A stretch of DNA of 43,359 bases, from NCBI GenBank assembly GCA_005889345.1, contig VBFR01000215.1:1-43359 (forward strand), given 5' to 3'. The notes under the pieces were generated by a model. The model was not told the origin of the DNA. It was given only the letters and a program-made list of their open reading frames with translations, and ran no database searches. This document shows positions 24,990 through 33,979 of the stretch, in pieces. A program made the translations under genes and the position numbers. Numbering within the stretch: position 1 is the first letter of the stretch; every line of letters starts with the position of its first letter. This DNA comes from Chloroflexota bacterium. Its GTDB lineage: Bacteria; Chloroflexota; Dormibacteria; CF-121.

Positions 24990-25817
24990 TCAGAGGCGCT
25001 CCGCTCCCAATACCACGTTATCGATCAATCTGATTGATCCAAGTTTAACAGCGACCGCCAAAACGCTGCCCGGGATGGCACGTTCCGGACGACTCAGCGT
25101 GGCGCCGTCGACGAGGGCCACGTAGTCGACCGCCAGGCCCTGGGCGGCCGCGAGGCGGCCGCGGGCCAGACCCTCCAGCCGGAGCGGATCTGTTTCACCG
25201 GCAGTGAACGCGCGTGCCGCCTCCGTGAGAGCCTGCTGGAGGGTGGGCGCGAGCTGTCGCTGACCCGGGTCGAGATAAACGTTTCGGGAGCTCATCGCGA
25301 GGCCGTCCGGGTGTCGGACCGTCGGCACGGCGACGATCCGGACGGGCAACCCGAAATCGCGCACCAGCTGGCGCACCAGGACCACTTGCTGGAAGTCTTT
25401 CTGCCCGAAGTAGGCGCGCTTCGGCTGGGTCAGATTGAAGAGCTTGAGCACGACCGTCAGCACCCCGGCGAAGTGGCCGGGACGGCTCTTGCCTTCGAGG
25501 ACGTCGGCGAGTGGGCCCGGATCGACCCGGGTCTTGAACGCCGGCGGGTAGATCTGGTCGACCGGCGGGTGGAAGATGGCGTCCACGCCGAGCGCTTCGA
25601 GCCGGGCGCGGTCCTGATCGAATGGTCGCGGGTAGCGTTCGAAGTCCTCGTTGGGGCCGAACTGCGCTGGGTTGACGAAGATGGTGACGATCACGCGCTG
25701 GTTTTCGCTCCGTGCGCGGGTGACCAGGCTGTCGTGGCCGGCGTGAAGCGCCCCCATGGTTGGCACGACGCCGATGTCGTCGCCGGCGTGCCGCCAGGCG
25801 ATCGCCTGCTCCTGCAT
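24990..25817 (-). CDS. panC: Pantothenate synthetase
   Basis: 275 residues from ATG 25817. It joins pantoate and beta-alanine with ATP to give pantothenate. Motifs: VVPTMGALHAGHDSLV (HIGH-like ATP site), IFVNPAQFGPNEDF, KDFQQVVLVRQLV and SSRNVYL. The first in-frame ATG is about ten residues short of a typical PanC N-terminus; the frame reads VIESAN before it with no ATG/GTG/TTG downstream of the panB stop. It follows panB after 28 bp and is probably in one transcript with panB and the DUF2520 gene. Confidence 0.94.
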   Translation of the reverse strand: MQEQAIAWRHAGDDIGVVPTMGALHAGHDSLVTRARSENQRVIVTIFVNPAQFGPNEDFERYPRPFDQDRARLEALGVDAIFHPPVDQIYPPAFKTRVDPGPLADVLEGKSRPGHFAGVLTVVLKLFNLTQPKRAYFGQKDFQQVVLVRQLVRDFGLPVRIVAVPTVRHPDGLAMSSRNVYLDPGQRQLAPTLQQALTEAARAFTAGETDPLRLEGLARGRLAAAQGLAVDYVALVDGATLSRPERAIPGSVLAVAVKLGSIRLIDNVVLGAERL

Positions 25818-25845
25818 GGCGTTCGCCGATTCGATGACGGCGGCC

Positions 25846-26649
25846 TTAGCGGGCGGAGTACTCGTGCTCAGGGGTGGGGAAGGCGCCGCTGCGCACGTCC
25901 TGGTCGAACTGGCGCGCCGCGGCTTCGATCGCCTCGCCCAGCCTGGCGTACTGGCGGACGAACTTTGCGACATGGTCGGGGTTCAAGCCGAGGACATCCT
26001 GGATCACGAGCACCTGCCCGTCGCAGTGAGGTCCGGCGCCGATGCCGATCGTCGGAACGGTCAGTGCCTGCGTCACGCGCTCTCCAAGCGCGCTGGGAAT
26101 TGCCTCCAGCACCACGGCGAAGGCGCCCGCCTCCTCGAGGGCTTTGGCGTCATCGAGGATTTGCTCCGCTGCCTCGTCGCTGCGGCCCTGCACCCGATAG
26201 CCGCCAAATTGGTTGACGAACGTCGGAGTTAGCCCCAGGTGCCCCATCACGGGGATGCCCATGGCGGTCAGCTGTTTCGTGTAGTCGATTACGCGTCCAC
26301 CGCCCTCCATCTTCACCGCGGCGACGCGGGCTTCCTGCAGAAAACGGCCGGCGTTTCGGATGGCGTCCTCGGCGGAGGCGTGGTAGGCCATGAACGGCAT
26401 ATCGCCGATGACGAGCGCAGCCGGCGCCCCGCGGACCACGGCACCCGCGTGGCGGATCATGTCGTCCATCGTCACGCTGAGGGTATCCGGGTAGCCGAGC
26501 ATCGTCGTTCCCAGGCTGTCGCCGACGAGCAGCACCGGGATGCCGGCGCGATCGAGCCAGCGCGCCGTGCTGTAGTCGTAGCAGGTCAACATCGTGAACT
26601 TCGTGCCTTCGCTCTTCCACCTGCGAAGGTCGCGGACGTTGGTCGTCAT
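25846..26649 (-). CDS. panB: 3-methyl-2-oxobutanoate hydroxymethyltransferase
   Basis: 267 residues, standard PanB length. It makes ketopantoate from ketoisovalerate and methylene-THF, the first committed step of pantothenate synthesis. Motifs: FTMLTCYDYSTARWLDRAG, LLVGDSLGTTMLGYPDTL (metal-site Asp), KMEGGGRV, MGHLGLTPTFVNQFGGY and IGIGAGPHCDGQVLV. ATG 26649 overlaps the stop of the preceding DUF2520 gene in an ATGA arrangement, so translation is coupled. Confidence 0.96.
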   Translation of the reverse strand: MTTNVRDLRRWKSEGTKFTMLTCYDYSTARWLDRAGIPVLLVGDSLGTTMLGYPDTLSVTMDDMIRHAGAVVRGAPAALVIGDMPFMAYHASAEDAIRNAGRFLQEARVAAVKMEGGGRVIDYTKQLTAMGIPVMGHLGLTPTFVNQFGGYRVQGRSDEAAEQILDDAKALEEAGAFAVVLEAIPSALGERVTQALTVPTIGIGAGPHCDGQVLVIQDVLGLNPDHVAKFVRQYARLGEAIEAAARQFDQDVRSGAFPTPEHEYSAR

Positions 26650-27479
26650 GCGGCCGCCTCCTTGTTGGAGCTGAGCAGTTTCGTGCGATCGGCGAGGAGC
26701 CGGTAGAGGCGCTGGAGTTGCGGATCTCGTTTCAACGCCTCGAGGTGTCGCTCGACGGTGCCCTGATCGCCGCGCGAGGCGGGCCCGGTGATCGCCTCGG
26801 CCGGAGCGAGCTCGCGAAGGTTGTTGACGGCGCCGGCGAGCAGCGTGGTCATACCCTGGCGTGCGGTCTCAGCGGGAAGCCCGGCCTCGACCGCCAGCGT
26901 GATCGCTTCCGCCAGCAGCGTCGTCGGGTAATTCGCGGCAAAGACCGCCGCAGCATGGTAGAGGGCGAGATCGATGCCGCTCAGGTCGAAGGGATGGCCA
27001 TGGAGATCGCGTGCCAGCTGCATCAGCTGCTCGCGTAGCGGCGGGTCGGCTTCGATTCCGAAGTACGTACCAGCCACATTCTGGACAGCCTCGGCGCCGC
27101 GCCGAAACGTCTGAAGCGGGTGGAATACCCCGGTACGAAGGCTTCCCTGCTGCGCGAGCGGCCGCAAGGCAGCCCGATTCTGGGCGCCACTGAGGTGGAC
27201 CGCGGCGTGGCCGGCAGCCGAACACAGCGAATCGACCATCTCGGTCGCCAGGGAGAGGATGACGTCGTCGGGGACAGCGAGGATCGTCAGGTCGGCCAGG
27301 TCGATGGTGGTCGCCGGGCTCTGGCAGGCCTTCGCGCCCAACTCGTCCGCCAGGTTGCGGACGTTGTCAGGGTTGCGGCCGCCGATGGCGGCGACGGTGT
27401 ATCCGGCCTGATAGAGAGCGCGCCCCAGCGCCGATCCGGCGCGGCCGGGTCCGATGATGGCGATGGTCGGCTTCTGCAT
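26646..27479 (-). CDS. Rossmann-like DUF2520 protein (candidate ketopantoate reductase)
   Basis: 277 residues from ATG 27479. N-terminal NAD(P)-binding fold with IAIIGPGRAGSALG (about 6-19), then a C-terminal helical DUF2520 domain containing the FHPLQTF segment and the YHAAAVFAANY helix. The family neighbours panC in many actinobacteria and has been proposed as an alternative to PanE. Here it shares a 4-nt overlap with panB, and no panE or ilvC is in the window, so a ketopantoate reductase role is a good hypothesis. A TATATT sequence near 27519-27524 is a possible -10. Confidence 0.85.
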   Translation of the reverse strand: MQKPTIAIIGPGRAGSALGRALYQAGYTVAAIGGRNPDNVRNLADELGAKACQSPATTIDLADLTILAVPDDVILSLATEMVDSLCSAAGHAAVHLSGAQNRAALRPLAQQGSLRTGVFHPLQTFRRGAEAVQNVAGTYFGIEADPPLREQLMQLARDLHGHPFDLSGIDLALYHAAAVFAANYPTTLLAEAITLAVEAGLPAETARQGMTTLLAGAVNNLRELAPAEAITGPASRGDQGTVERHLEALKRDPQLQRLYRLLADRTKLLSSNKEAAA

Positions 27480-27570
27480 GGTTCCGTCTCGGTCCCGGGG
27501 ATCCAAGCGGGCGCTTTCAATATAACGCGCCGGCGGCCGATCCTCCTATGCGAGCGGGCGGATGCCCGAT

Positions 27571-29496
<1,926 letters not shown>

Positions 29497-29559
29497 GGCC
29501 ACGCTATCTTAACACCGGGTTTTTAAGAATCCTGTTAGCCAACACGAAGTAGAACGAGT

Positions 29560-30753
29560 TCAGCGGGACTCTATTTCGAGGTGGAGCTGGCGGCGTGTAG
29601 CGGAGGTGACGCGCTTGCTCTCCGCCACCGTGACGCCGGGGATCCAGACGATTTCTTCGCGGTCAGAAATGACCGGTAGGCTGTCACGAACATGTCGCGG
29701 GACGTGGGCGTCGACAAGGATGTCCTGGAGCCGTTTGACCATTTTCAGGCCGAGCGGTCGCATCCGGTCCCCCGGCCGTCGGGTGGCAACGACGAGCGGC
29801 GGCTGGACGAGGTCGCCATCGAGATGCCCGACCTGGTCGCGCGCCTTGAAGGTCGTCGGATCACAGGCGCAGGTCGTGACCGCAAGGCGCGTGGTCGGCG
29901 CAGAGTCTGTGGTGGTGCTAGCGGGCGGCTCGCCGCGACGAAGGGCTTCGACCTCGACGAAGCCCGCGTCGGGGACCAGCCGCCGGACGAGGCGCCGCTG
30001 CAAAGCCGGCGGCAGCTTCGCAAACGCGACGCGGTCGTGGACGAGGTCGTCCGGCACGTGGGCGATCGCGTCGTCGAGATAGCGGTCTTCCTCGCCCAGG
30101 ATGTCGGCCGTACGCGCCAGGAGCTCACGCGCCGCGGGGTCGAAGGCATCGATCGCCGGGAGCAGCTGCTGCCGCAGCCGATTGCGAGTGAACCGCGGGT
30201 CGTCGTTGCTCGGGTCCCGGCGCGGCGTGAGGTGGAGTCGTGCCAGGTAGGCCTCGATCTCGCGTCGGGAGATGTCGAGGAGTGGTCGTGCCAGCTCCCG
30301 GTCACGGCGCCGCATGGCGCCGAGCCCTCGCGAGCCGCTGCCTCGGAGGAGATGGAGCAGGAGCGTCTCGACCTGGTCATCCTGGGTGTGGCCCATGGCG
30401 ATGGCGGTGCTGTTCGTCTCGGCGGCGATCCGCCGCAGGAAGGCGTAACGGGCGGTGCGGGCTGCGCTCTCGGTGTGTGGCGTGCCGTCGGCGGCGCGGG
30501 CCGCGTGGAAGGCGTAGCCCCACTGCGCCGCCATCGACGCCACGAAGTCGCGGTCGTCCTGGCTGTCTTTACGCCAGCCGTGGTCGAAATGGGCCACCGT
30601 CAGGTGCAGGGGAAGAGCCGGGAGGATCTCGCGCAGGATCGAGAGCAAGGCCAGCGAGTCCGGTCCGCCCGAGACCGCGACCACGACGCGCTCGCCCGGC
30701 TCGAAGACGTGATGAAGGCTGACGGCGATGGCGACCCGGCTGGGGAGCATCAT
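29560..30753 (-). CDS. tilS: tRNA(Ile)-lysidine synthetase TilS
   Basis: 397 residues from ATG 30753 (a second ATG follows at 30750). TilS adds lysine to C34 of tRNA-Ile(CAU) so that it reads AUA. PP-loop motif SGGPDS (28-33), AHFDHGWR, MGHTQDDQVETLLLHLLRGSG, and the C-terminal TilS substrate-binding domain with RPGDRMRPLG. The frame extends upstream but into a tRNA gene whose 3' end is 5 nt before the first ATG. No Shine-Dalgarno is possible in that gap except within the tRNA itself. Confidence 0.94.
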   Translation of the reverse strand: MMLPSRVAIAVSLHHVFEPGERVVVAVSGGPDSLALLSILREILPALPLHLTVAHFDHGWRKDSQDDRDFVASMAAQWGYAFHAARAADGTPHTESAARTARYAFLRRIAAETNSTAIAMGHTQDDQVETLLLHLLRGSGSRGLGAMRRRDRELARPLLDISRREIEAYLARLHLTPRRDPSNDDPRFTRNRLRQQLLPAIDAFDPAARELLARTADILGEEDRYLDDAIAHVPDDLVHDRVAFAKLPPALQRRLVRRLVPDAGFVEVEALRRGEPPASTTTDSAPTTRLAVTTCACDPTTFKARDQVGHLDGDLVQPPLVVATRRPGDRMRPLGLKMVKRLQDILVDAHVPRHVRDSLPVISDREEIVWIPGVTVAESKRVTSATRRQLHLEIESR

Positions 30754-30758
30754 GGAAA

Positions 30759-30830
30759 TGGCGGAGGCAAGGATCGAACTTGCGACATACCGGGTATGGG
30801 CCGGTTGCTCTACCACTGAGCTACTCCGCC
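30759..30830 (-). tRNA. tRNA with CAT anticodon (elongator Met, or Ile2)
   Basis: 72-nt cloverleaf: perfect 7-bp acceptor stem GGCGGAG / CTCCGCC, D stem GCTC/GAGC, anticodon stem ACCGG/CCGGT with loop CCCATAC (anticodon CAT), variable ATGTC, T stem GCAAG/CTTGC with loop TTCGATC. Discriminator A; CCA not encoded. G1-C72 pairing and lack of the GGG/CCC anticodon-stem pairs exclude an initiator. C at position 33 replaces the near-universal U. Elongator Met is the default; Ile2(CAU), the TilS substrate, is a real alternative. Confidence 0.88.
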
Positions 30831-30855
30831 CAGAGCATCGGTTAGTTTAGCAAGG

Positions 30856-31608
30856 ATGTCGCCGTCATTCGCTGAGATTGCGCCTCGATACGACGCGCTG
30901 CGGCCGCTCTCCGCGGGCGATCGCGCGCGGCTGGAAACCATGCTGCGCGAGGCGACCTTGCAGCCCGGTGACCAGGTTGTCGAGGTCGGCTGTGGCACGG
31001 GCCGGCTGACGCTGCCATTGTCGGCGATGACGGCGGCGCGCGTCATGGGCGTCGACGCAGAGGCGCGCATGCTCGACGTGGCGCGAGCCAAGGACACGGC
31101 CGGCCGCGTCGACTGGGTTCGCGGGAGTGCCTACCGATTGCCGCTGGCCGAGGGCGCGGCCGCGCTCGTGATGATGGTCATGGTGGTCCATCTACTGCGC
31201 CAGCGGGTACGTGCGTTCAGCGAGGCGCGGCGCATTCTGCGAGCCGGTGGGCAGCTGAGCGTCTGGACGTTCACCCCGCGGCACGTCGAAGAGTTCTATC
31301 TGAATCCATACTTCCCGAGCATCGCGACGATCGACCGGCCGCGCTTTCCCTCGGCGGCGGTGTTGAGCGCCGAACTGCGACGGGCCGGGTTCGATCAGCC
31401 GCGAGTCCAGTTGATCGACGAGCCGCGGCAACTGGACATCGCCGATGTCGTCGACCGCGTGCGCGGTCGCTACATCTCGACGCTGGCGATGCTGCCGCCA
31501 CTCGAGTACCGGCTCGGCCTGCAGCAGCTCGAAGAGATGCTGGCGCGCGATCGCGCGATCCGCCTGACTCAGCGCTCCGAATGGGCGATCATCACCGCCC
31601 GGAAATGA
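30856..31608 (+). CDS. Class I SAM-dependent methyltransferase
   Basis: 250 residues. Motif I VVEVGCGTGRLTLPL (about 41-55), motif post I GVDAEARMLDVAR (73-85), AGGQLSVWTFTPRH in the strand-4 region. Typical small-molecule or lipid methyltransferase of the UbiE/SmtA type, with a 100-residue C-terminal part not assignable to a subfamily. It stands alone on the plus strand between two minus-strand tRNAs. No Shine-Dalgarno at proper distance; AAGG touches the ATG, so the mRNA may be leaderless. Confidence 0.82.
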   Translation: MSPSFAEIAPRYDALRPLSAGDRARLETMLREATLQPGDQVVEVGCGTGRLTLPLSAMTAARVMGVDAEARMLDVARAKDTAGRVDWVRGSAYRLPLAEGAAALVMMVMVVHLLRQRVRAFSEARRILRAGGQLSVWTFTPRHVEEFYLNPYFPSIATIDRPRFPSAAVLSAELRRAGFDQPRVQLIDEPRQLDIADVVDRVRGRYISTLAMLPPLEYRLGLQQLEEMLARDRAIRLTQRSEWAIITARK

Positions 31609-31609
31609 A

Positions 31610-31631
31610 AGAGGAGCCCGCGGGCTCCTCT
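31610..31631. terminator. Bidirectional hairpin terminator
   Basis: Perfect 22-bp palindrome AGAGGAGCCCG / CGGGCTCCTCT, 1 bp after the methyltransferase stop and 10 bp past the 3' end of the initiator tRNA. On the minus strand it is followed by TTTCATTT, fitting termination of the tRNA transcript. Confidence 0.7.
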
Positions 31632-31641
31632 GTTGCTAGCT

Positions 31642-31716
<75 letters not shown>

Positions 31717-31744
31717 CGCAGCCTCACATCGAGGCGAGAGCGTC

Positions 31745-31774
31745 ATTCTAGGCGCGTGGAATCGCCCCCGTCAA
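31745..31774 (-). promoter_or_regulatory. Promoter of initiator tRNA
   Basis: TTGACG (31774-31769), 18-bp spacer, TAGAAT (31750-31745) on the minus strand. Predicted start near 31738, about 22 nt before the mature tRNA 5' end. Lies just past the YabR-like stop codon. Confidence 0.75.
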
Positions 31775-31787
31775 GCCGATGGCCGGC

Positions 31788-32222
31788 CTACTTGAAGCGG
31801 CCGCCTCGCTTGGCTTCGATATTGCGCTTGATGTCGAGCAGGCGCTCTTCGCTGGTCTTCAAGAACTTTGAGAGCTTCTCTTCGAAGATCGGGTCGGCGC
31901 CCTCCGGCAGTTCGCGCTTGCCGCGGCCGCCGCGCCGGTACGAGCGCGGCAGGACGGGCGCGGACATCCCGACCGGACCGTCCGGCACCGCCGCCTGCTT
32001 CAACGACAGATCCATCTTTCCGTTGGTCACGTCCACATTGAGGACCTTGACCTTGACCTTGTCGTTCATCTTCACGTGGTTGTTGACATCGCGGACGTAC
32101 TCGTTCGCGATCTCAGAAATATGAACCAGTCCCGTCCCCGATCCCTCGATCTGTACGAATGCCCCGAAGTTCGTTATCCCGACGACCGTCCCTTCTACCA
32201 CCGTTCCAGGCGTTACTGCCAC
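31788..32222 (-). CDS. YabR-like single S1-domain RNA-binding protein
   Basis: 144 residues: one S1 domain (about 5-76: GTVVEGTVVGITNFGAFVQI, GLVHISEIANEYV, KMDLSLKQA) and a basic C-terminal tail with RRGGRGKRE. This matches the YabR/general-stress-protein-13 group found after divIC in Firmicutes; it probably associates with ribosomes or mRNA. It follows the DivIC gene by 17 bp and shares its transcript. Confidence 0.9.
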   Translation of the reverse strand: MAVTPGTVVEGTVVGITNFGAFVQIEGSGTGLVHISEIANEYVRDVNNHVKMNDKVKVKVLNVDVTNGKMDLSLKQAAVPDGPVGMSAPVLPRSYRRGGRGKRELPEGADPIFEEKLSKFLKTSEERLLDIKRNIEAKRGGRFK

Positions 32223-32239
32223 CTAACCCGCAGACCCTC

Positions 32240-32686
32240 CTAATGCCATAAATTCCTCCACCAATTCTCGATTCTTCCGATTACACCGCCGCCGTCTTGC
32301 GTACTGGTCGATTGCCTCGCGCTCGGTGCCGCCACCGGGGTTGCTGATCCAACGACGGCCGCGGTCGCCGAGTCACTTGGCTTAACGATGACATAAACCT
32401 GCTCCCCCGGCCGAGCGAAGCCGGACTTGCGGGCGGCTTCCTCCATGGCGCCGGGCGAGCCGACGATGGCGAGCTCCTTCTTCGTCTGCTCGTTGGAGGC
32501 GGCGAGCTGCGCGTTTCCGTCGCGCAACGTCTGCACCTCATGATTCAGCCGCAGGTTGAGCACCAGTTCCGATCCGAACGCCCACACTCCCCAGAGAACA
32601 ATCACCCCGACGACAAGCCAAATCAGCCGATCGGGCGCGGCGAGGTGGACCTTCGCGCGGGAGGCTTTGGGTTCGGAAGTGCTCAA
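32240..32686 (-). CDS. DivIC/FtsB-type septum formation initiator
   Basis: 148 residues from TTG 32686 (MSTSEPKASRAK). A short cytoplasmic N-terminus, one TM helix (about 22-45, LIWLVVGVIVLWGVW), an extracellular coiled coil (about 45-80, HEVQTLRDGNAQLAASNEQ) and the ARKSGFARPGEQVYVIVKP motif typical of DivIC/FtsB. It bridges FtsL/DivIB and the septal wall synthases. A TTG at 32773 would add 29 residues, but that stretch contains a near-consensus promoter, so the shorter form is chosen. The S/T/G-rich C-terminal tail is unusual. Confidence 0.85.
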   Translation of the reverse strand: MSTSEPKASRAKVHLAAPDRLIWLVVGVIVLWGVWAFGSELVLNLRLNHEVQTLRDGNAQLAASNEQTKKELAIVGSPGAMEEAARKSGFARPGEQVYVIVKPSDSATAAVVGSATPVAAPSARQSTSTQDGGGVIGRIENWWRNLWH

Positions 32687-32735
32687 GACGTGGTGTGGGA
32701 TCGTTGCAAGATCAAGCCGGCCCGAAAACGGACCG

Positions 32736-32764
32736 ATTATAGGGACGGTTCCCCAGGTTGGCAA
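32736..32764 (-). promoter_or_regulatory. Sigma-70 promoter of divIC-yabR
   Basis: TTGCCA (32764-32759), 17-bp spacer, perfect TATAAT (32741-32736) on the minus strand. Predicted start near 32729, giving a 43-nt leader before TTG 32686. Lies right after the mazG stop. Confidence 0.75.
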
Positions 32765-32785
32765 GGCCGACAACTCCCGTTGGCG

Positions 32786-33571
32786 TCATCCGTTGCGCTT
32801 GGCGGCCTCCCAGTACTGGTCCAGCTCCTCGATCGGAAGGTCCTTGAGATCGCGTCCCTCGGCCTTCGCCTTCTGCTCCATGATGCGAAAGCGCGCCTCG
32901 AAACGGCCGGTCGCGGAGCGAAGGGCGTCCTCGGGGTTCATGCCGAGCTTGCGGGCGACATTGACGAGGCTGAACAGCAGGTCGCCAAACTCCCCCTCGC
33001 GGGCCTCCACCGTGAGCGCGTCGCGAACCTCTTCGAGCTCCTCGCTGACCTTGTCAAGCGCGCCGTCGACGCTCGGCCAGTCGAAGCCGACGTTAGCGGC
33101 CCGGCGTTGTAACGACCACGCCCACTGCAGGGCCGGCAACGACCGCTGCACCCCGTCCAGAGCCGACTGCCGTCCGTACTCGGCCGCCTTCAGCGCCTCC
33201 CAATTCCGCACCACTTCATCGGAGCCGCTGACGGCCGTGTCGCCAAACACGTGGGGATGGCGGCGAACCAGCTTCTCACGCACCGCATCCGCCACGTCGC
33301 CCAGGGTGAAATCACCGGCCTCAGCCGCGATGTCGGATTGCATCAAGACCTGGAGCAGGACGTCGCCCAACTCTTCGCGTAGCTTGGGCATCGACTGCTC
33401 GTCGATCGCCTCCAGGACCTCGTAGGCCTCCTCCAGCATGGTGGCCCGCAATGAGGCGTGAGTCTGCTCGCGGTCCCAGGGACACCCCTTCGGCGAGCGC
33501 AGGCGCCGGACGACATCGACCAGCTGACGCAGGCGCTCGACGTCGTCAGCCACAGGTTTAGTCGGCGGCAC
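32786..33571 (-). CDS. mazG: Nucleoside triphosphate pyrophosphohydrolase MazG
   Basis: 261 residues with two MazG folds. The first (about 25-115) has GCPWDREQTHASLR, LEEAYEVLEAID and EELGDVLLQVLMQ, the all-alpha metal-binding pattern. The second (about 150-240) has SEELEEVRDAL and EFGDLLFSLVNVARKL. It hydrolyses (d)NTPs, including aberrant ones, to NMP and PPi. Start GTG 33571 overlaps the RidA-like gene by 14 nt, suggesting coupling. Position before divIC-yabR matches yabN in Bacillus. Confidence 0.95.
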   Translation of the reverse strand: MPPTKPVADDVERLRQLVDVVRRLRSPKGCPWDREQTHASLRATMLEEAYEVLEAIDEQSMPKLREELGDVLLQVLMQSDIAAEAGDFTLGDVADAVREKLVRRHPHVFGDTAVSGSDEVVRNWEALKAAEYGRQSALDGVQRSLPALQWAWSLQRRAANVGFDWPSVDGALDKVSEELEEVRDALTVEAREGEFGDLLFSLVNVARKLGMNPEDALRSATGRFEARFRIMEQKAKAEGRDLKDLPIEELDQYWEAAKRNG

Positions 33572-33953
33572 GATACGCGGTCGCCTCGATCTCCACCAAC
33601 CATTCGGGGTCGAGGAGGCCGCGCACCCCGACCAGCGAGGTCACTGGCTTGATGGCGCCGAAGACCTCGCCATGTGCGCGGCCGATCTCGCGCCAACGGC
33701 GCGGCGCCGTCGTAAAGATCCGCGTGCGCGTCACGTCGTCGAAGCCGGCTCCCACGCCGGCCAATGCCTCGCCGATGACGCGCAGGCATTGCCGCGTCTG
33801 CTCGTAGATGTCCCCCTTGCCCACCGTCGAGCCATCGTCCGCGGTCGGCGCGCAGCCGCAGATCTCGATCGAGGGACCAATCCGAACCGCGCGCGCATAG
33901 CCGACGATGGCCTCCCACTTGCGGCCCGTGATGAAGACGCGACGCGGCGGCAC
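33558..33953 (-). CDS. RidA/YjgF family deaminase
   Basis: 131 residues, full RidA length. Family pattern: the VGYARAVRIGPSIEICGCAP opening, YEQTRQCLRVIGEAL, a central TRTRIFTT with the conserved Arg, and the C-terminal EIEATAY end. RidA proteins hydrolyse reactive enamine/imine intermediates. Start GTG 33953. It lies between mfd and mazG, overlapping mazG, so all three may form one housecleaning operon. Confidence 0.88.
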   Translation of the reverse strand: MPPRRVFITGRKWEAIVGYARAVRIGPSIEICGCAPTADDGSTVGKGDIYEQTRQCLRVIGEALAGVGAGFDDVTRTRIFTTAPRRWREIGRAHGEVFGAIKPVTSLVGVRGLLDPEWLVEIEATAYRAAD

Positions 33954-33979
33954 CGGATCATGCTAGGTGATCGCCGCCG

